Source: Apoda limacodes (Eukaryota; Arthropoda; Insecta; Lepidoptera; Limacodidae). From it: a DNA stretch of 64,000 nt. This document shows positions 1-11,720 of this stretch, one piece after another. Position 1 is the stretch's first letter. Each line of letters begins with the position of its first letter. Under the pieces are notes generated by a model. The model had not been told where the DNA came from and made no database searches. It saw nothing but the letters and a program-made list of their open reading frames with translations. Location: positions 687,001 through 751,000 of the forward strand of contig OX291553.1 in assembly GCA_946406115.1 (NCBI GenBank), written 5' to 3'. The translations under genes and the position numbers were made by a program.

Positions 1-1430
1 AAATTTCAAAGAATATTAAAATTGCATTTAATGATATATGCAGACTTTGTAGCTCATTTAAAACCCGTCACCTATTGTGTCCCTGATCCATCGAAGTCAT
101 ATACGTAAACAATACATGAACATGTAGTTTGTTCTTATGGATACTATATAAAATGTTCATATGATGATAAACTGTCTATATACAGAACATACTCAGAGCC
201 TAATTGTACAAAAATTTTTTTGGAAAGCATTAACAAAGATATTAGCAATATACATAGGATAAATTGTTTTCAAAAATGTCCACTTTCTTTAACTAATGAA
301 GAGAAGGAATCTATAAGACAATCGCAATTATGTTATATTAGGTGATGAAATCACAGTAGACTATGACTGGAATACTAGTAATTTTAGAGGTGTTAGTCAC
401 GAATTATTTAATAGCACAAAGTATCGTGTTCCATTTTTCATTCCTATTCTATTTCACAATCTAAACAATTATAATGCTCATTTTATTGTTCATGCTTTGA
501 ATTTTAAAGATTGAGAAATAAAAATAATTCCGCAAAATAAGTAAAAATATATTTCATTCTCATATAAACCTAATATATCGTATAGTTCATTTGCGGTTAT
601 TTAGATTATTTTTAATTTATGATCTACTAGAGTTTAGATATATAGAATATTATATAAAGACCAATTTGCAGACTTAAGAAATCAATTACAAACGAATTTT
701 AATAAACTTATTAGGAAAGGTGTTTTTCTTCATGAATTTGTTAATTCTTATGAGTCCTTAAAAATTACATCTCTTCCAAATCAAGACGCTTTATTTAACT
801 CTTTAATACCAGTGTATCAAATTATAATTATAAACATGCTCAAAACGATGTCAGCCCAATTTAAATGTAAAAATATGTTGGAATATTACAATCTATATTT
901 AAGAACTTATGTAATGCTACTCACTGATATTTCTGATAACTTTAGAATTTTTTATATCTAATGTGATATAATTGTAATTATTTATTTTCTTCTTTTTACA
1001 CTAAGCTGTACACCTATCCATAATATATTTTTGCCACGGAAAATGAGCTCTATTTTAAAATTAACCTGTAACCTTAAAACCCTAAACATTTACATGATCT
1101 TAATTCAGATTTACCTTTATGCCCTGAAAAACATTGTAAACGGTTACAGTAAAGATAAAAAATTATTATCAAATTTTTATAATAAAACTAAAATATAATT
1201 TACTATAGAAATCTCAAACAATATTTACAACTTACTATGAAGTTAATTAAGGTTCATAGAGTTTTACAGTTTAAGCATAGTCCTTAGTTGAAATATATAT
1301 AGATTTAAATACACAAGTAAGAACTACAGCTAAAAGAGACTGAAAAAGATTTTATAAATAATACATTCTTTGGTAAAACTATGGAAAATGTTAAAAACGT
1401 GAATTTGTGAAAAAAAAGATATTTATTTGG
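1..1430 (+). pseudogene. Decayed Polinton-type DNA polymerase B, 3' half (relic copy 1)
   Basis: No long frame survives, but reading across frames gives blocks typical of protein-primed Polinton PolB in the right order. They are an exonuclease-I-like block (IYADFVAHLKP, about 35-90), the exonuclease-II block with HNLNNY (about 455-490), a RKGVFLHEFVNSYES block (about 715-760), a LYLRTYVMLLTDI block (about 893-935), an IVNGYSKDKK block near 1133 and a NSFFGKT-like motif-B remnant near 1360-1390. Stops and frameshifts are frequent. The sequence starts inside the gene because the window cuts it. It aligns almost base for base with 37872-39350, which shows two copies of one family. The intact PolB at 52070-55585 is a distant relative, not the source. 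Confidence 0.75.
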
Positions 1431-1725
1431 AGAATTATAAGTCGTGTCTATGTATCACAAATGTAAATATTTCACGTGCAGAATTCGAAGTGTGAAACAT
1501 ACTATTTTACACAAAAAAAAAAAAAAAACTTGTTGTAGACTTATAATTCTCCAAATAAATTTCTTTTTTTGTCACACTTTTCTTGAAAACTTTAGATTCG
1601 GCAATTACTTCAAGCAATTATAAGTCTACAACAAGTTTTATCAATTTTTGTGAAGTCTGTAGGACTCTCGAAATACTTGTTACGATTTTGTATATTGGAA
1701 ATATAAAAATTATTTAAATTATAAA
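1421..1725. repeat. Inverted-repeat tract 3' of PolB relic copy 1
   Basis: A perfect 21-bp inverted repeat pairs 1421-1441 with 1540-1560. A second one pairs about 1529-1549 with 1616-1636. The segment 1540-1725 is the reverse complement of DNA that sits 3' of PolB in relic copy 2 (around 39640-39800). One copy has therefore been inverted or folded back. I see no coding capacity. Confidence 0.6.
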
Positions 1726-1776
1726 AGGGGTTGGGGTTGGGGGGTAGTGAGCCAGAACCAACGAATCCCCTCTACT
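1726..1776 (-). repeat. Right terminal inverted repeat of PolB-only element (relic copy 1)
   Basis: Read on the minus strand this 51-bp block begins AGTAGAGGGGATTCGTTGG. It matches 36364-36414 on the plus strand with three mismatches. The two blocks sit on opposite sides of the same polymerase pseudogene in its two copies, which is what terminal inverted repeats do. The AGTAG start is shared with the intact Polinton. The sequence next to it changes abruptly into an unrelated retrotransposon at 1777. Confidence 0.65.
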
Positions 1777-2274
1777 AATATATCAGAAGTAAGCTGATCT
1801 GATTGTTGAACAAAGTATGTCGCTTCTGTGCGGGCAGAAATGACCAAGTCAGTAACACCTAATCCATTCTGTAAGGGAATAATGCACTGTATTCCTCTGT
1901 AATTTAGACTTAATTCGTTTGACTGGAAGTTAAGACCTTCTGAGTATACGTTTAGAAAATCAAGACCTAAAATACCGTCAGCAAGAACTGGTAATGTTTT
2001 TATTACATGGAATTTATGTTGTAATAACAAAGTACTTTGGTTACTAGTGGCTTTGAGGGGTAAAATTACTGTACCTTCCGTTCTTAAATTACCTCTTAAA
2101 CCGTTTACTTTAGTATATTCTTCAAAATAAGAAAAGTTACAAAAAAGGACTGTTTTTAATTACACTAATTGTCACTCCCGTGTCGACTAAAAACTTAAAA
2201 TTATGGTCATTGATGCAAAAGGTTATAAAATATCCACATGAGTCAAAAGAAAAGAAAGTTCAGAAAACTAACTT
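1777..2274 (-). pseudogene. Retropepsin relic of a Gypsy-type LTR retrotransposon
   Basis: On the minus strand the active-site block FLVDTGVTIS lies at about 2175-2205. After a frame change, a downstream block contains LADGILGLDFLN (about 1950-1985). These are the two signatures of a retroviral aspartic protease: the catalytic D-T-G and the hydrophobic-hydrophobic-G flap-side motif. At least two frame changes break it. It follows the gag frame in the usual gag-pro order. It stops at 1777, where the terminal repeat of the PolB element begins. No reverse transcriptase or LTR is visible here. Confidence 0.7.
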
Positions 2275-3147
2275 TTACTGTGGGCCTCGAAAACATTTTC
2301 CAGCGGGTTCTGCACTATACATCTTGTGTTGACCTCGACCTCTACAATTAGGATGACCACGTCGAGGTCGTCGATATTGACCTCTTCCTCGATTGGGCAT
2401 ATATAACATTGTTGGTGTTTGCGCTACTGACCTGTTGTACCTACAGTTGTAAAAGTCTTGCTCACCTTGATCTCTGCGGTATTGCTGGGTACCTCCGTAT
2501 TGATATCCACGCTGATTAAAATGAGCTGAATGCGGCCGGCGGCCACGGCTGGTCGTCCCTCGAAAATTCATCATAGCTTGGTCTTGGCGGGATGAGACAG
2601 CCATCTGCTCATCCTGTGTTGCTCGAATGGCATCGCTGAGCTGAGTGTAATTTCGAGCAGAGATTACAGTACCTAACCTACGGTTCCTGAGACCGTCTGC
2701 AAATTTTTTTATGGCATACTTTTCATTAATAGGTCTCAAAATTTCGAGAGCAGAACTATTATTGTCTGCCTGAGCAAGTGTCAGCTCTGAAAATGAGGAT
2801 TCTAATTGGTTCCCGAAATCGGATATGCTCATGTTGTCTGTCTGTGTGCAGTTATTAAGCTGTGTTTGTAATGAGTTAGTAGATTTATGTGTAAGTGGAT
2901 ATTTCTTAATATCATTAATTAAGGTTGTTATGTCTGAATAAGATGATTTTAATTTTAATATAGCAATTTTATTCAACCTAGTTTTTAAAACAAAATTAAT
3001 TAGTAATTGTGTATCCTCACCCGAGATACAAGAGCAATAAAGTTCAACAGCATCGATTAATTTTTCGAATTCCGGAATTGTATTCCCACAATTCCAGAAC
3101 ACTCCCCTCTCCATCTCCAAGCGAATTGGGATCCTTGGTGTTGACAT
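2275..3147 (-). CDS. Gag-like protein of a Gypsy-type LTR retrotransposon (fragment)
   Basis: An open frame of 290 residues. The first ~185 residues are helical and fit a retrotransposon capsid: IPEFEKLIDAVE near 24, and LRPINEKYAIKKFADGLRN in the second half. The last ~100 residues are basic and Arg/Gly-rich (RGR, RRPRRGHPNCRGRG), which would bind RNA. There is no CCHC zinc knuckle, as in many insect errantivirus-type Gag proteins. A protease relic follows at once in another frame, so the gag-pro order is kept. The first dozen residues (3105-3147) overlap a LINE fragment read on the other strand. The annotated ATG is therefore probably an accident of that junction, and the true N-terminus is lost. 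Confidence 0.7.
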   Translation of the reverse strand: MSTPRIPIRLEMERGVFWNCGNTIPEFEKLIDAVELYCSCISGEDTQLLINFVLKTRLNKIAILKLKSSYSDITTLINDIKKYPLTHKSTNSLQTQLNNCTQTDNMSISDFGNQLESSFSELTLAQADNNSSALEILRPINEKYAIKKFADGLRNRRLGTVISARNYTQLSDAIRATQDEQMAVSSRQDQAMMNFRGTTSRGRRPHSAHFNQRGYQYGGTQQYRRDQGEQDFYNCRYNRSVAQTPTMLYMPNRGRGQYRRPRRGHPNCRGRGQHKMYSAEPAGKCFRGPQ

Positions 3148-3826
3148 CTCCAGCGATGTTCAGATCCGAGATCATCTGCAGGACAAGGTGAAGCTGGCGT
3201 CCAAAAAACCTTGGGGTACTCAACAGATCGAAGCAATACTTCACGTCGGGGCAAAGGTTCTTGCTTTACAAGTCGCAAGTCCGGCCCCATATGGAGTAAT
3301 GCTGCCATCTCTAGGCGGGTGCACCCGGATACCAGCTTGGGCCTTTTGACTCGGTTCAACGACGGGCTGTGAGAATTGGCGACGATTCCAAACTCACTTG
3401 CGGTATCGAGCCCTTAAGTCTGAGGAGAAACTTGGCTTCCGTGTGTGTGTTCTACCGCTTGTACAATGGGTTGCGTTGCGAGGGATTGTTTGAAATGATG
3501 CCCACGGCTACTTTCTACCATCGCACCGCTCGCCATCGGCAGGGAATTCATTCTCATACTTTAGAACCGAAATGGCCACGTACAGTGTGGTTTTAGAAAA
3601 AACTTCCTCCTGCGAACGCGTGGGTTGTGGAATGAACTCCCTGCCAAGGTTTTCTTCAATAACTACAGTATGGGGTTCTTCAAGAAAGAAGTTATTAGAT
3701 TTCTGAAGGGTCGGCAACGCGCGGGTGATTCCCGTGGTGTTGCAAGCGTGCATAGGTTACGGTGACCGCCTACCATCAGGCGGACCGTAAGCTTGTTGCC
3801 AGCTTAGTGGTATAAAAAAAAAGGAA
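3105..3826 (+). pseudogene. LINE (non-LTR retrotransposon) 3' end: C-terminus of reverse-transcriptase protein plus tail
   Basis: Three frames read in turn give the end of a lepidopteran LINE ORF2: LGVDISSDVQIRDHLQDK near 3126, a YKSQVRPHMEYCCHLWAG-type block near 3270-3310, SLRRNLASVCVFYRLYNG at about 3417-3470, FYHRTARHRQG at 3516-3548, then LWNELPAKVF and FLKGRQRA blocks. It ends in the family's common 3' tail (gcggaccgtaagcttgttgccagcttagtggtat followed by A's, 3780-3826). At least two frameshifts are present. Remnants of the same family lie at 10204-10590, 26938-27000, 31900-31950, 32690-33010 and 56140-56190. Confidence 0.75.
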
Positions 3827-4684
3827 TCATGAAATTTGACACGAAGCAAGGTTATATCATAAATATTAATTTATATCGTTGAAACTTAAAGTATTTTTAA
3901 TGATCTTGATATATTTATTTATCCTACATTTATTTTCAAAAACAAGGTTATTGCTGTTTTAAAAGATAAAAAATAGTTGTGTTACTTATACACCTCTTTG
4001 TCACCTTATGATATGACTTTCTGGAAGTAATATTTAAAATATTTTTTATTTAAATTAATCTGTTAGTAGATAAGCAAAATATAATAACGCGACGCAAGCG
4101 TGACGCAGGTGCGCTGTGCACAAGTATTCGCGTCACCCATTGTGCTTACTGCTTGCGCTTACGGTTAAGGTCCAAGTACCTAGCACAGAACGAGTTCTCT
4201 TCAGATGTCAGCGTGCGGAGCGAGCGGCGAGCGGCGAGCGGTGAGAGAGCCGAGTTCAGCGGAGGCAGGGGGAGAGCGAGCGAGACAGTCGCGAGAGAGC
4301 TTTCGAGCTGAATGCACGGCTACATGATATTGTTGTACATAACTAAAAGTTTGAAGTTGAGTTGAAGAGTTGTCGTGTTGTGTTGTATTGTGTTGTGTTG
4401 TAGTGGCGTAACGTGCTTAAAGTGATTGAGTGTGGTTTAGTTTGGATACATAGTTAGCGAGAGTTTTGAGTTAGTGTGACTGACCTGGGAATTGCGAGAG
4501 ATATTGTTTGTAACTCGTCGTGGGAGCTTTCCTCTGGTATGTGACCGCATGCTTTTGTGTTAAGTTACGAGGCACTCAGTCGCGTGACGAGTACACGGGT
4601 GTAGCGATGATAACGAAAACGTTTTACAATCACACCTACTTATTACCTATGATGAGAAAGCTTCCTTTCTATTTTATTGCATAT

Positions 4685-4748
4685 ATTAACTTTACTTTAT
4701 ATTAACTTTACTTTATATTAACTTTACTTTATATTAACTTTACTTTAT
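4685..4748. repeat. Tandem repeat, 16-bp unit x 4
   Basis: The unit attaactttactttat is repeated four times without interruption. Confidence 0.9.
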
Positions 4749-5091
4749 ATTGTTAGAGAAGACTAAAAAAACATTTAACTATATATATGATACGTTATCT
4801 TAACTCGCATTGTACAGTATTTCAGTTACATAATGTATATATTCTTATAATAATATTAATGATGATTAAAATAATTTTACCTAAAAACTTAACAAACCCA
4901 ACCCCAACCCCACTTAACCAACTTTATCTAGAGATCTGTACGACACTCTGTATCACAAATAAAAGTTCTTAATTTTGTCACACACACACACACATCAATT
5001 TATTTAATTTTATAAACGATTGTACAACACAGCAAGCACCAATTTTTAAAATGAGAAGAGGAACATAAGTAAGGAAACAGAAGCTGCCCGC

Positions 5092-5145
5092 CCACCTTGC
5101 CACCTTTACATAATCTTGCCACCTTGCCACCTTTACATAATCTTG
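5092..5145. repeat. Tandem duplication, 27-bp unit x 2
   Basis: The unit starts ccaccttgccacctttacat and occurs twice head to tail. A partial third copy (cttgccatattt...) follows. Confidence 0.85.
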
Positions 5146-5631
5146 CCATATTTGCAACATATTGCCACCCAGGAAAGAATCTTAATTATTAAAATGTAGA
5201 TAGTTTATGATAAACTAAGAATAAAACTTATTGGTTAAAAATTTATGACAAGTACCGGTTTGGGTGTACGAAAGGGGTCATTTTTTCCCTTGCGCCCTTT
5301 TAGCCTTTTAGTTACTCTAGTACAACATTTAGAATTATCATTTTGTGTTTATCAGTTTTCAGTTCGGGTTGATATCTTTTCTTATGCTTTTTACCTTACA
5401 ATTTACATATAAAATTGTCTACATTTATTTACCTACCTACGATACAAACACACAATATAAGGTGATATTTAATGTCAAAGTGAGCAAACACATTGAGACA
5501 CAACCGAGAGCATACCGAGGTATGGTAAATAAATATACACATTACATATATGTACCTATTTGCAACAAGATCGTAAACTAAGTGATGCTTGAAAACACGA
5601 ATAGGTAGTAAGTACAGAACGGCACGCGGGT

Positions 5632-5665
5632 GGTCCCGGTCCCGGTCCCGGTCCCGGTCCCGGTC
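5632..5665. repeat. Hexanucleotide microsatellite (GGTCCC)n
   Basis: About 5.7 uninterrupted copies of ggtccc in an AT-rich background. Confidence 0.9.
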
Positions 5666-6164
5666 AGAGTAACTAAAAGCAAAGGAAAAAGTTGCTCCCG
5701 CTACGTACGCTGCTTTACCCGCAACATGACCGTGTATTACCTGCCACATACTAGAAGAACCGGCCAAATGCGAGTCTGGCTAGCGCACCGAGGGTTCCGT
5801 GCAAACTTATATGAAGATAGTTCTTCCATCATGGGAACAAGTCTCACAGGTTTAGGTGTGCCTGAATTATCAGATTTTCCTATTTTTGTGATGTAACAAC
5901 TTGCTTTTTGCCAAATTTTATAATTCTACGTCAACGGGAAGTACCTACCCCTTAGGTTTTGATTTATATTTGTTACAATATGTACATGTAAGTTAGCTAA
6001 TCAATATTAGGCATTCAAGAACTGACGTAGGTTTTTATTCTCTCAGTCGCATTTGCAGGAGCTTTAATACAGTTATAAGCTGAAACTTTTATATTCAAAT
6101 AGACTTTTAAACAACACTTTTGAATAGTCAGTTTAGATATTAATTAAAAAAAATATCACCGGTT

Positions 6165-7075
6165 CGGAATGATTTACTACAGAGAAGAACCGGCAAGAAA
6201 CTCAGGAGTTAATCTTTTATATTTTTCAAGTTCGTATTAAAATACAATCTAGCATTAAACTACGCAATAACATAACATAAAATGTATAAATTTAAAAAAT
6301 AATACAAATGCCCTAATACAAATCAATTAAGTTCTAATTTTTCCAAGCATTTTATCATTTTTGTATTCATCAACTTTGTAATAGCTTTTTTCATTAATCT
6401 ATTTTTGACACATATAATAAATTTAATCGAAGGTAAATTAACGACATGTTCTGGAATTTTATTGTAGAAAAATATACTTTGTATTGCGAAAGAGCTATGC
6501 ACCTTCTGAAGACGTCATTTTGAAACTATCAATTTATCCTCATTCCTTGTATTAACACTGTGTAGGTCACTATTTTTAGCAATTAAATGACAATTTTTGC
6601 GTACATACATTATACAAGCGAAGATAATATATTGGCAAGGAACAGTTCAAATATCAATTCCCCTAAAAAGTTCCCTAAAAGAAATCGAGGTCCTAATTTA
6701 TAGATTGACTCTTTTGCAAAATAAAAACTGCATCAATATCAGCTTACCCCAAAGCAAAATGCCATAAGACATGACGAAATGGAAATAGCTAAAGTAGACC
6801 AAGCGAGCAGTGTCAACATCTGTAAGCTGCCTAACTTTTGTAACTGCATAAGTTTCCCTGCAAGAACTGAAATGTGAGGGTTCCACTACAGACAATTGTC
6901 TAATGTAGTACCTAGAAACACTGTTGAGTCTAATAGTTCTCTTTCTTCTCCGTTTAAATATAATTTTGTACTTATGTTTCTCACATTCGGAATCATAAAT
7001 TTTAAACACTTAGTCTTTTTCACATTAAGAAGTAAGTTATTTGCCGTAAACTACTGAAGAACTCGAGAAATACAT
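6165..7075 (-). pseudogene. LINE fragment: C-terminal reverse-transcriptase region and 3' UTR
   Basis: Minus-strand translation gives VRQLTDVDTARLVYFSYFHF and MSYGILLWG (6760-6840). These are near-matches to the same blocks in the LINEs at 15454-16383 and 40537-41352 (IRQLTDVDTAKIVYFSYF, MTYGILLWG). Downstream blocks (IMYVRKN, SDLHSVNTRN, FYNKIPEHV) continue with stops and frameshifts. The 3' UTR at 6165-6230 contains the conserved 'gagaagaaccggcaagaaactc' stretch. It is an older, more diverged member of the same Jockey/CR1-like group and is truncated at its 5' end near 7075. Confidence 0.7.
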
Positions 7076-7089
7076 GTAAACAATGTTAA

Positions 7090-7385
7090 TTTCTGCCAAA
7101 AAGAGCTGGCAAGAAGTTCTTTTTAAAGTAATAATACAATACTTTGATAATAAGCTATCAGGTATACAATATGTACTGAAACACTTATTAGGTTATATAA
7201 ATAACGTAGTAAGCTACTAAAAACAAAGTCAAACATGTAATTTTATTTTTATTTTTTATGTAGCAAAGGGGACGCATCATGTGAAGCGTCCAGAAAGTGA
7301 AGGAATTCAGATGTTTAAGAGTACTAGTTGCATTAGCGCCATCATAATTATATTCTTGCACAATCATATGTAGGTACACACATAT
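7090..7385 (-). repeat. Dispersed repeat also found in both arms of the giant inverted repeat
   Basis: The blocks 'ggcaagaagttct...aataatacaatactttgat' and 'gtactagt..cattagcgccatcataatta' recur at about 25220-25420 and, reversed, at about 32460-32700. A shorter piece is at 8365-8440. No coding capacity is evident. Confidence 0.6.
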
Positions 7386-7424
7386 ACTTAAAAATATCCA
7401 TGAATATGATATAATAATAAATAT

Positions 7425-7830
7425 TTTAATGCGAAAGTAACTCTGTCTGTTACCTCGTCACGCTCAAACCGCTGAACCGATCAAGATGAAATTTGACATG
7501 GAGATAGTTTTAGTCCTGAAAAAGGATATAAGCTACTTGAAAACACCAAATATTATCGGTTTTTTTTTTCCATAAGTGAGGAGTTTCCGTTGAAATTCTA
7601 CACTGATGACCGAATTTAGGGCGGGTGGAACAGCGGGCCTAACCTAGTATATTATAAATGCGATAGTATGTCTGTTCGTTTGTCCTTACATCACGTCACA
7701 AAGTAGAGCATCCAATTAAGTGAAAACTTCGCATTGGGATAGTTGAAAAGACGAAGTAGGACGTAGTCAATAAAAAATAGAAGTTTATGCAGGAATTACC
7801 AAATTCAACGTGCATGAACTATAGCCACAG
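7425..7830 (+). repeat. Dispersed 'gcgaaagtaactctgtctgt' insect repeat (fragments)
   Basis: Two adjoining pieces (7430-7560 and 7645-7780) carry the 'gaaccgatcaagatgaaattt' and 'tgtctgttcgtttgtccttac' wording, which I recognise as high-copy non-coding repeats of Lepidoptera. The class (Helitron, MITE or SINE) cannot be decided from this copy. Confidence 0.5.
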
Positions 7831-10203
7831 GTAGAGCTTGCTATTGTAACAATTTGGGAATGGTCGTAGTAATCCTATGCTAATCCAGCGCGGGCGGTGC
7901 CGTTGGCAACAACTTATATATATGACTTAAAGGGGTTGTAGGGTATCCAGTACACAAGCATTTAGTAATGAGCCCAAGGGTGAAATCATTAACCTGAAGC
8001 ATCCGCAGCTTTCAGAAATTTGGTGAAAGCTTGAAAATAACATCTCCTTAAACTCAGCTGTGTGGGGGTCGATAACCGGTCATTTGTCAAAATTAGTGAT
8101 GAAATATCTGAAACATTTTTTCTATTTTTACCTACAGGCGATGTCTCTGTGAGGCTAATTTAAAAAAAAAAAGTAGTTTAAGACCTTTTGCTTTAACTTT
8201 TTATTTTTAAATTTATGAGTGATATGACAAGAAAATTATTTCCAAATAATTTATACATCGTAAAATGTTCTTTATCGCTTATAAAGATACATGTTTCGTT
8301 ATTTTAATTTATTAATACGCTTGTTCAATTTAGAATATTAGTGCAGACCGGTCTAGTTAATTATTATTATTAAAAGTAATTATACAATACTTTGATAATC
8401 AACTAACAAGTAGCTATACATTCTGTACTGAAGCACATCAGGATGATACTAATTCAAATCGCAATGTCTTATCTACAGATGGTACAAAAAAAAACTCTGT
8501 ATGGCAACATTTTTTAGTTTAAAACGTAATAGCACAATCTGGACAGTAGGTCCTGTACCTACATACTACATTCACTTTATCTATCGATCAAAATCTTCAG
8601 TCAAAAGCCGACGGCACGCGACTTGACGCGACGTCATTGTTTTGTTTGAATTAAATGAGTGAAATTCGTTATTTTAGTTATTTTTTTAATAAAATGGGTG
8701 AATTTTAGCAAATACAAGATGATTCTGTGTGTTGGAGTCTTTGAAAATAACGATTTGAGTCAAGGGCAAGATATGTATGTAGAGCGTTTTATGGGATATA
8801 TATATGGGAGACCATCGCAAGCATCAAAGGTTTCGGTCATATGATGCCTGCAGAAGCATGTCACTGCGGCTACAAATACTATTATCTGTGCTGCGGCTGT
8901 GCTGTGGCTGGCACATGGTACTCTTACGGTGTGAAGAAGAGGATAACAGTCGCGTTTAACTTCATAACAGTGGAAATGCTACGAAATGTGTGTTGCGGCG
9001 CGTCTCTTTGTTAACAACAATGGAGGCAACATTGAATCATTTTTGTAAATGTTACGTACCTACGGGAAGAAAGCAAATGTTTTAAATAGATGTTAAAATA
9101 CTCAAAAGTTTTTTTTTTGTTTAGTGTTTGAACCGCTTTTGTGAAAACGTACGTGCGTACGTACCTAGCTAATTTTTAAAATGGGAAGTTAAATAGGGTT
9201 TTAATTCAGTGTTTTAGTAAGTGAAGGTTACTTTCAATCATTTTTGTGAATTAAGATAGGTACCTACATAGGTTGTTAATGTTTGAAAAAGAAGATAAGT
9301 ACAGTGTTAGTGAATATAACTATGACATTGAACCTTTGTTGTTAAAACTGAATTTTTTTAATCAGTAGTGAAAAATTTAGTGAATTAAAGAAGTAAGCTG
9401 CTGCTGAAGCTTTTTAGTTAAGTAGGTAGCTTTTAGCCATCCTGTTTTTATTTCTGCGTAGCGTCGCACAAATTCGCGTTTCTACGCCGAAAAAAGTACC
9501 AGGAACACATAAACGACAGGAGCGTACACGTTGTACGTAGATAATTGTGTAACTGGAGTCGTACGAATTCAAAAGTACTAGATTCTCATAAATTAGCGGG
9601 TGGCATATTCTAAAGTTCATTAAACTTTATGGTCAAGTCAGAAACGTAAAATTATTTTATAATATTAGTATGAAAAACTGAAATGCCGATTTTCAGCGTG
9701 AAACTTTGAATAGTGATTGCTGAGTAGGTGCACTCTTGCCCCCTTTAGGGATTTGGGGCATTTCCGTTACACTCTGTATATATAAAACATACACAAAGAC
9801 ATACTTAAATACTTATACATAAAATACAAACAGTGTATCAAAAATTTATACTACTAGAATATATATACATATGTATTTACATAGGTAACAGTATAATAAT
9901 ATAATAAATATAGTTTTAATAACCCGCTGCAATCCACCATCGGCCGCCCGGCGCCAGAGAGCCAAATGCGAGTGGGCGCATCACACAAACGTGCACACAT
10001 AGCCACATGCATACACATACACACAGTTTGAACAGTAGAATGATTTAACTATGTTTCATTTAATCGGGAAAGTTTTGCTCGTCTACACATTTATTAAAAA
10101 ATAATGCTAAAACTAATGATATACTATTTATAATACCAACAAGTGATTTTACTGATATAACCCAAAGATTTTTTTAAAAGTAATTCTGCTTTTTTTTTAA
10201 TTT
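7831..10203. other. Non-coding stretch, nothing identified
   Basis: AT-rich DNA without a supported gene. A short CpG-richer patch lies at 8595-8640 and 8960-9010. Short frames here lack recognisable motifs. Confidence 0.4.
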
Positions 10204-10590
10204 AAAACACTAAGGTGGCAAACAAGCTTATGGTCCGCCTGATGGTAAGCGGTCACCGTAGCCTAAGGACGCTTGTAACACCAGGGGTATCACTCGCGCG
10301 TTGCCGACCCTTCAATAATCCAATAACTTCTTACTTGCAAAACCCCAAACTGTAGTCCTTAGAGAAAACCTTGGCAGGGAGCTCATTCCACAACCCAAGC
10401 GTTCGCGGGAGGAAGTTTCTCTGAAACCGCACTGTACGCGACCATTTCGGTTCTAAAGTGTGAGAAAGAATTCCCTGCCGATGGCGAGCGGTGCGATGGT
10501 AGAAAGTAGCCATGGGCATCATTTAGAACAATTCCTTAGAACACATCCCATAGTACAACAGGTCTTAAGCGAGCTAGTAGTCAGAGCTGC
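10204..10590 (-). pseudogene. LINE 3' end fragment
   Basis: On the minus strand, blocks FYHRTARHRQG, FQRNFLPRTLGLWNELPAKV and the tail (ttagtg, then gcggaccataagcttgtttgccaccttagtg) match the LINE 3' end at 3105-3826. The tail end is at about 10204. There is no promoter or complete frame. It is a 5'-truncated dead copy. Confidence 0.7.
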
Positions 10591-11636
10591 AAAAATCAAG
10601 TACGACAGAATTGTTCCCTTTTAAAAGTTCTAAAAAAAAGTCCGGGACAGCAAATGTCTATCTTTCTAGTTTGGTGTCACTATAACCATAAAAAATGCTA
10701 ACCAAATTTGTTCTAAAATAATTCATTATTTGCGAGGGTGTTTTTATAAACATGATATTAATCCTTATCCAAATAAATACGTTTTACACAAGAATTTCAT
10801 TTAAAACAAAATTGCCCTTCACATCATTCGATTTCAATGAATATCTCAGGAGATATCGCAGTTTTAAAATAACATCGCAGCAAAATAATGATCAAGTACA
10901 GCGCGCGCATGCATGATATGCAAGGCCGGCGGGCAGTCATGAGGAGGAAGGACGGTGGCCCCAGTTAGCACTGCGAAATACCATGCCGCGCGGCTCAGGC
11001 TTGCTCAGCGAACTACTTTTTAATATGGTTTTTTCAAAATATCATTGTCTAATACTTTTTAGATGAATAGTTAGTAATAAGTTTTGTTTTAGTGTAGTTG
11101 CAGTTTCTACGTAAACAAAGTCGCGAGTACAAAATACGGTATTTTGCATACGGAATGCTGATTTTTGTGGATTATAAAGGATATGTTCCTTGTTTTTTAA
11201 TTCGCGAATACTAAAAACACGAATTAGGGAACCTTGAATAAGGAGCTTTGACTGTATACCACGCGGATGAAAATAAAAAATATCCCTGTTTTCCTTGGTC
11301 ACGCTCAAGTTCCGAACGACTGCACCAAATTGGATAATTCTTTTTTTCTTATGTTCGTTATTGTTAGGGCAAGGTTTTTATGAAAAGGGTCAAGTGTGGG
11401 TCGGAGTCGCGTACTAAGGGTAAACCAATTGTAATGAAATTTTAGTTAGTTGTTGTGCTAACGCCGTGCAACAACTAATTAAGAGGTGGTTTCTAAGAGA
11501 GAAAAAACTGGTCAAGTGATAATCGGACTCGCGCACTACGGGGAAACCAATTGTAGTGAAATTTTGGAAAATTGTTGTGCAAACGTAGGGGAAAGACTCT
11601 GAATTAGTGCAACCCTTTCAGAAAAGGTGGCACGCC
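10591..11636. other. Non-coding stretch with dispersed-repeat scraps
   Basis: A GC-rich patch at 10895-11010 could be promoter-like but leads to no exon I can support. At 11385-11435 and 11510-11570 the phrase 'ggtcaagtg..aatcggactcgcg(c/t)acta' is duplicated about 125 bp apart. It belongs to the dispersed 'gtgcgagtcggactcgc' repeat family. Confidence 0.4.
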
Positions 11637-11720
11637 AGAAACAACGTCCGCGGAGTCAGAAACAACGTCCGCGGAGTCAGAAACAACGTCCGCGAAGTCA
11701 GAAACAACGTCCGCGGAGTC
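11637..11720. repeat. Tandem repeat, 21-bp unit x 4
   Basis: The unit agaaacaacgtccgcggagt+c is repeated exactly four times. The third copy has one substitution. Confidence 0.9.

Larger units (their letters stand above)
3827..6160. other. Non-coding stretch with a GC-rich leader-like block and small tandem repeats
   Basis: I see no gene here. Within it, 4080-4300 is unusually GC- and CpG-rich (gcgagcggcgagcggcgagcgg and gagagcgagcgag runs). That would suit a promoter or 5' UTR, but no coding exon follows that I can support. Near 5760-5810 is a fragment of the dispersed 'cggccaaatgcgagtctggc' repeat. Confidence 0.4.

Noticed and set aside
5429..5896. Frames with DRDRDRDR or VPVPVPVP repeats
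   Set aside because: These translate a GGTCCC microsatellite on either strand. There is no conserved flank.
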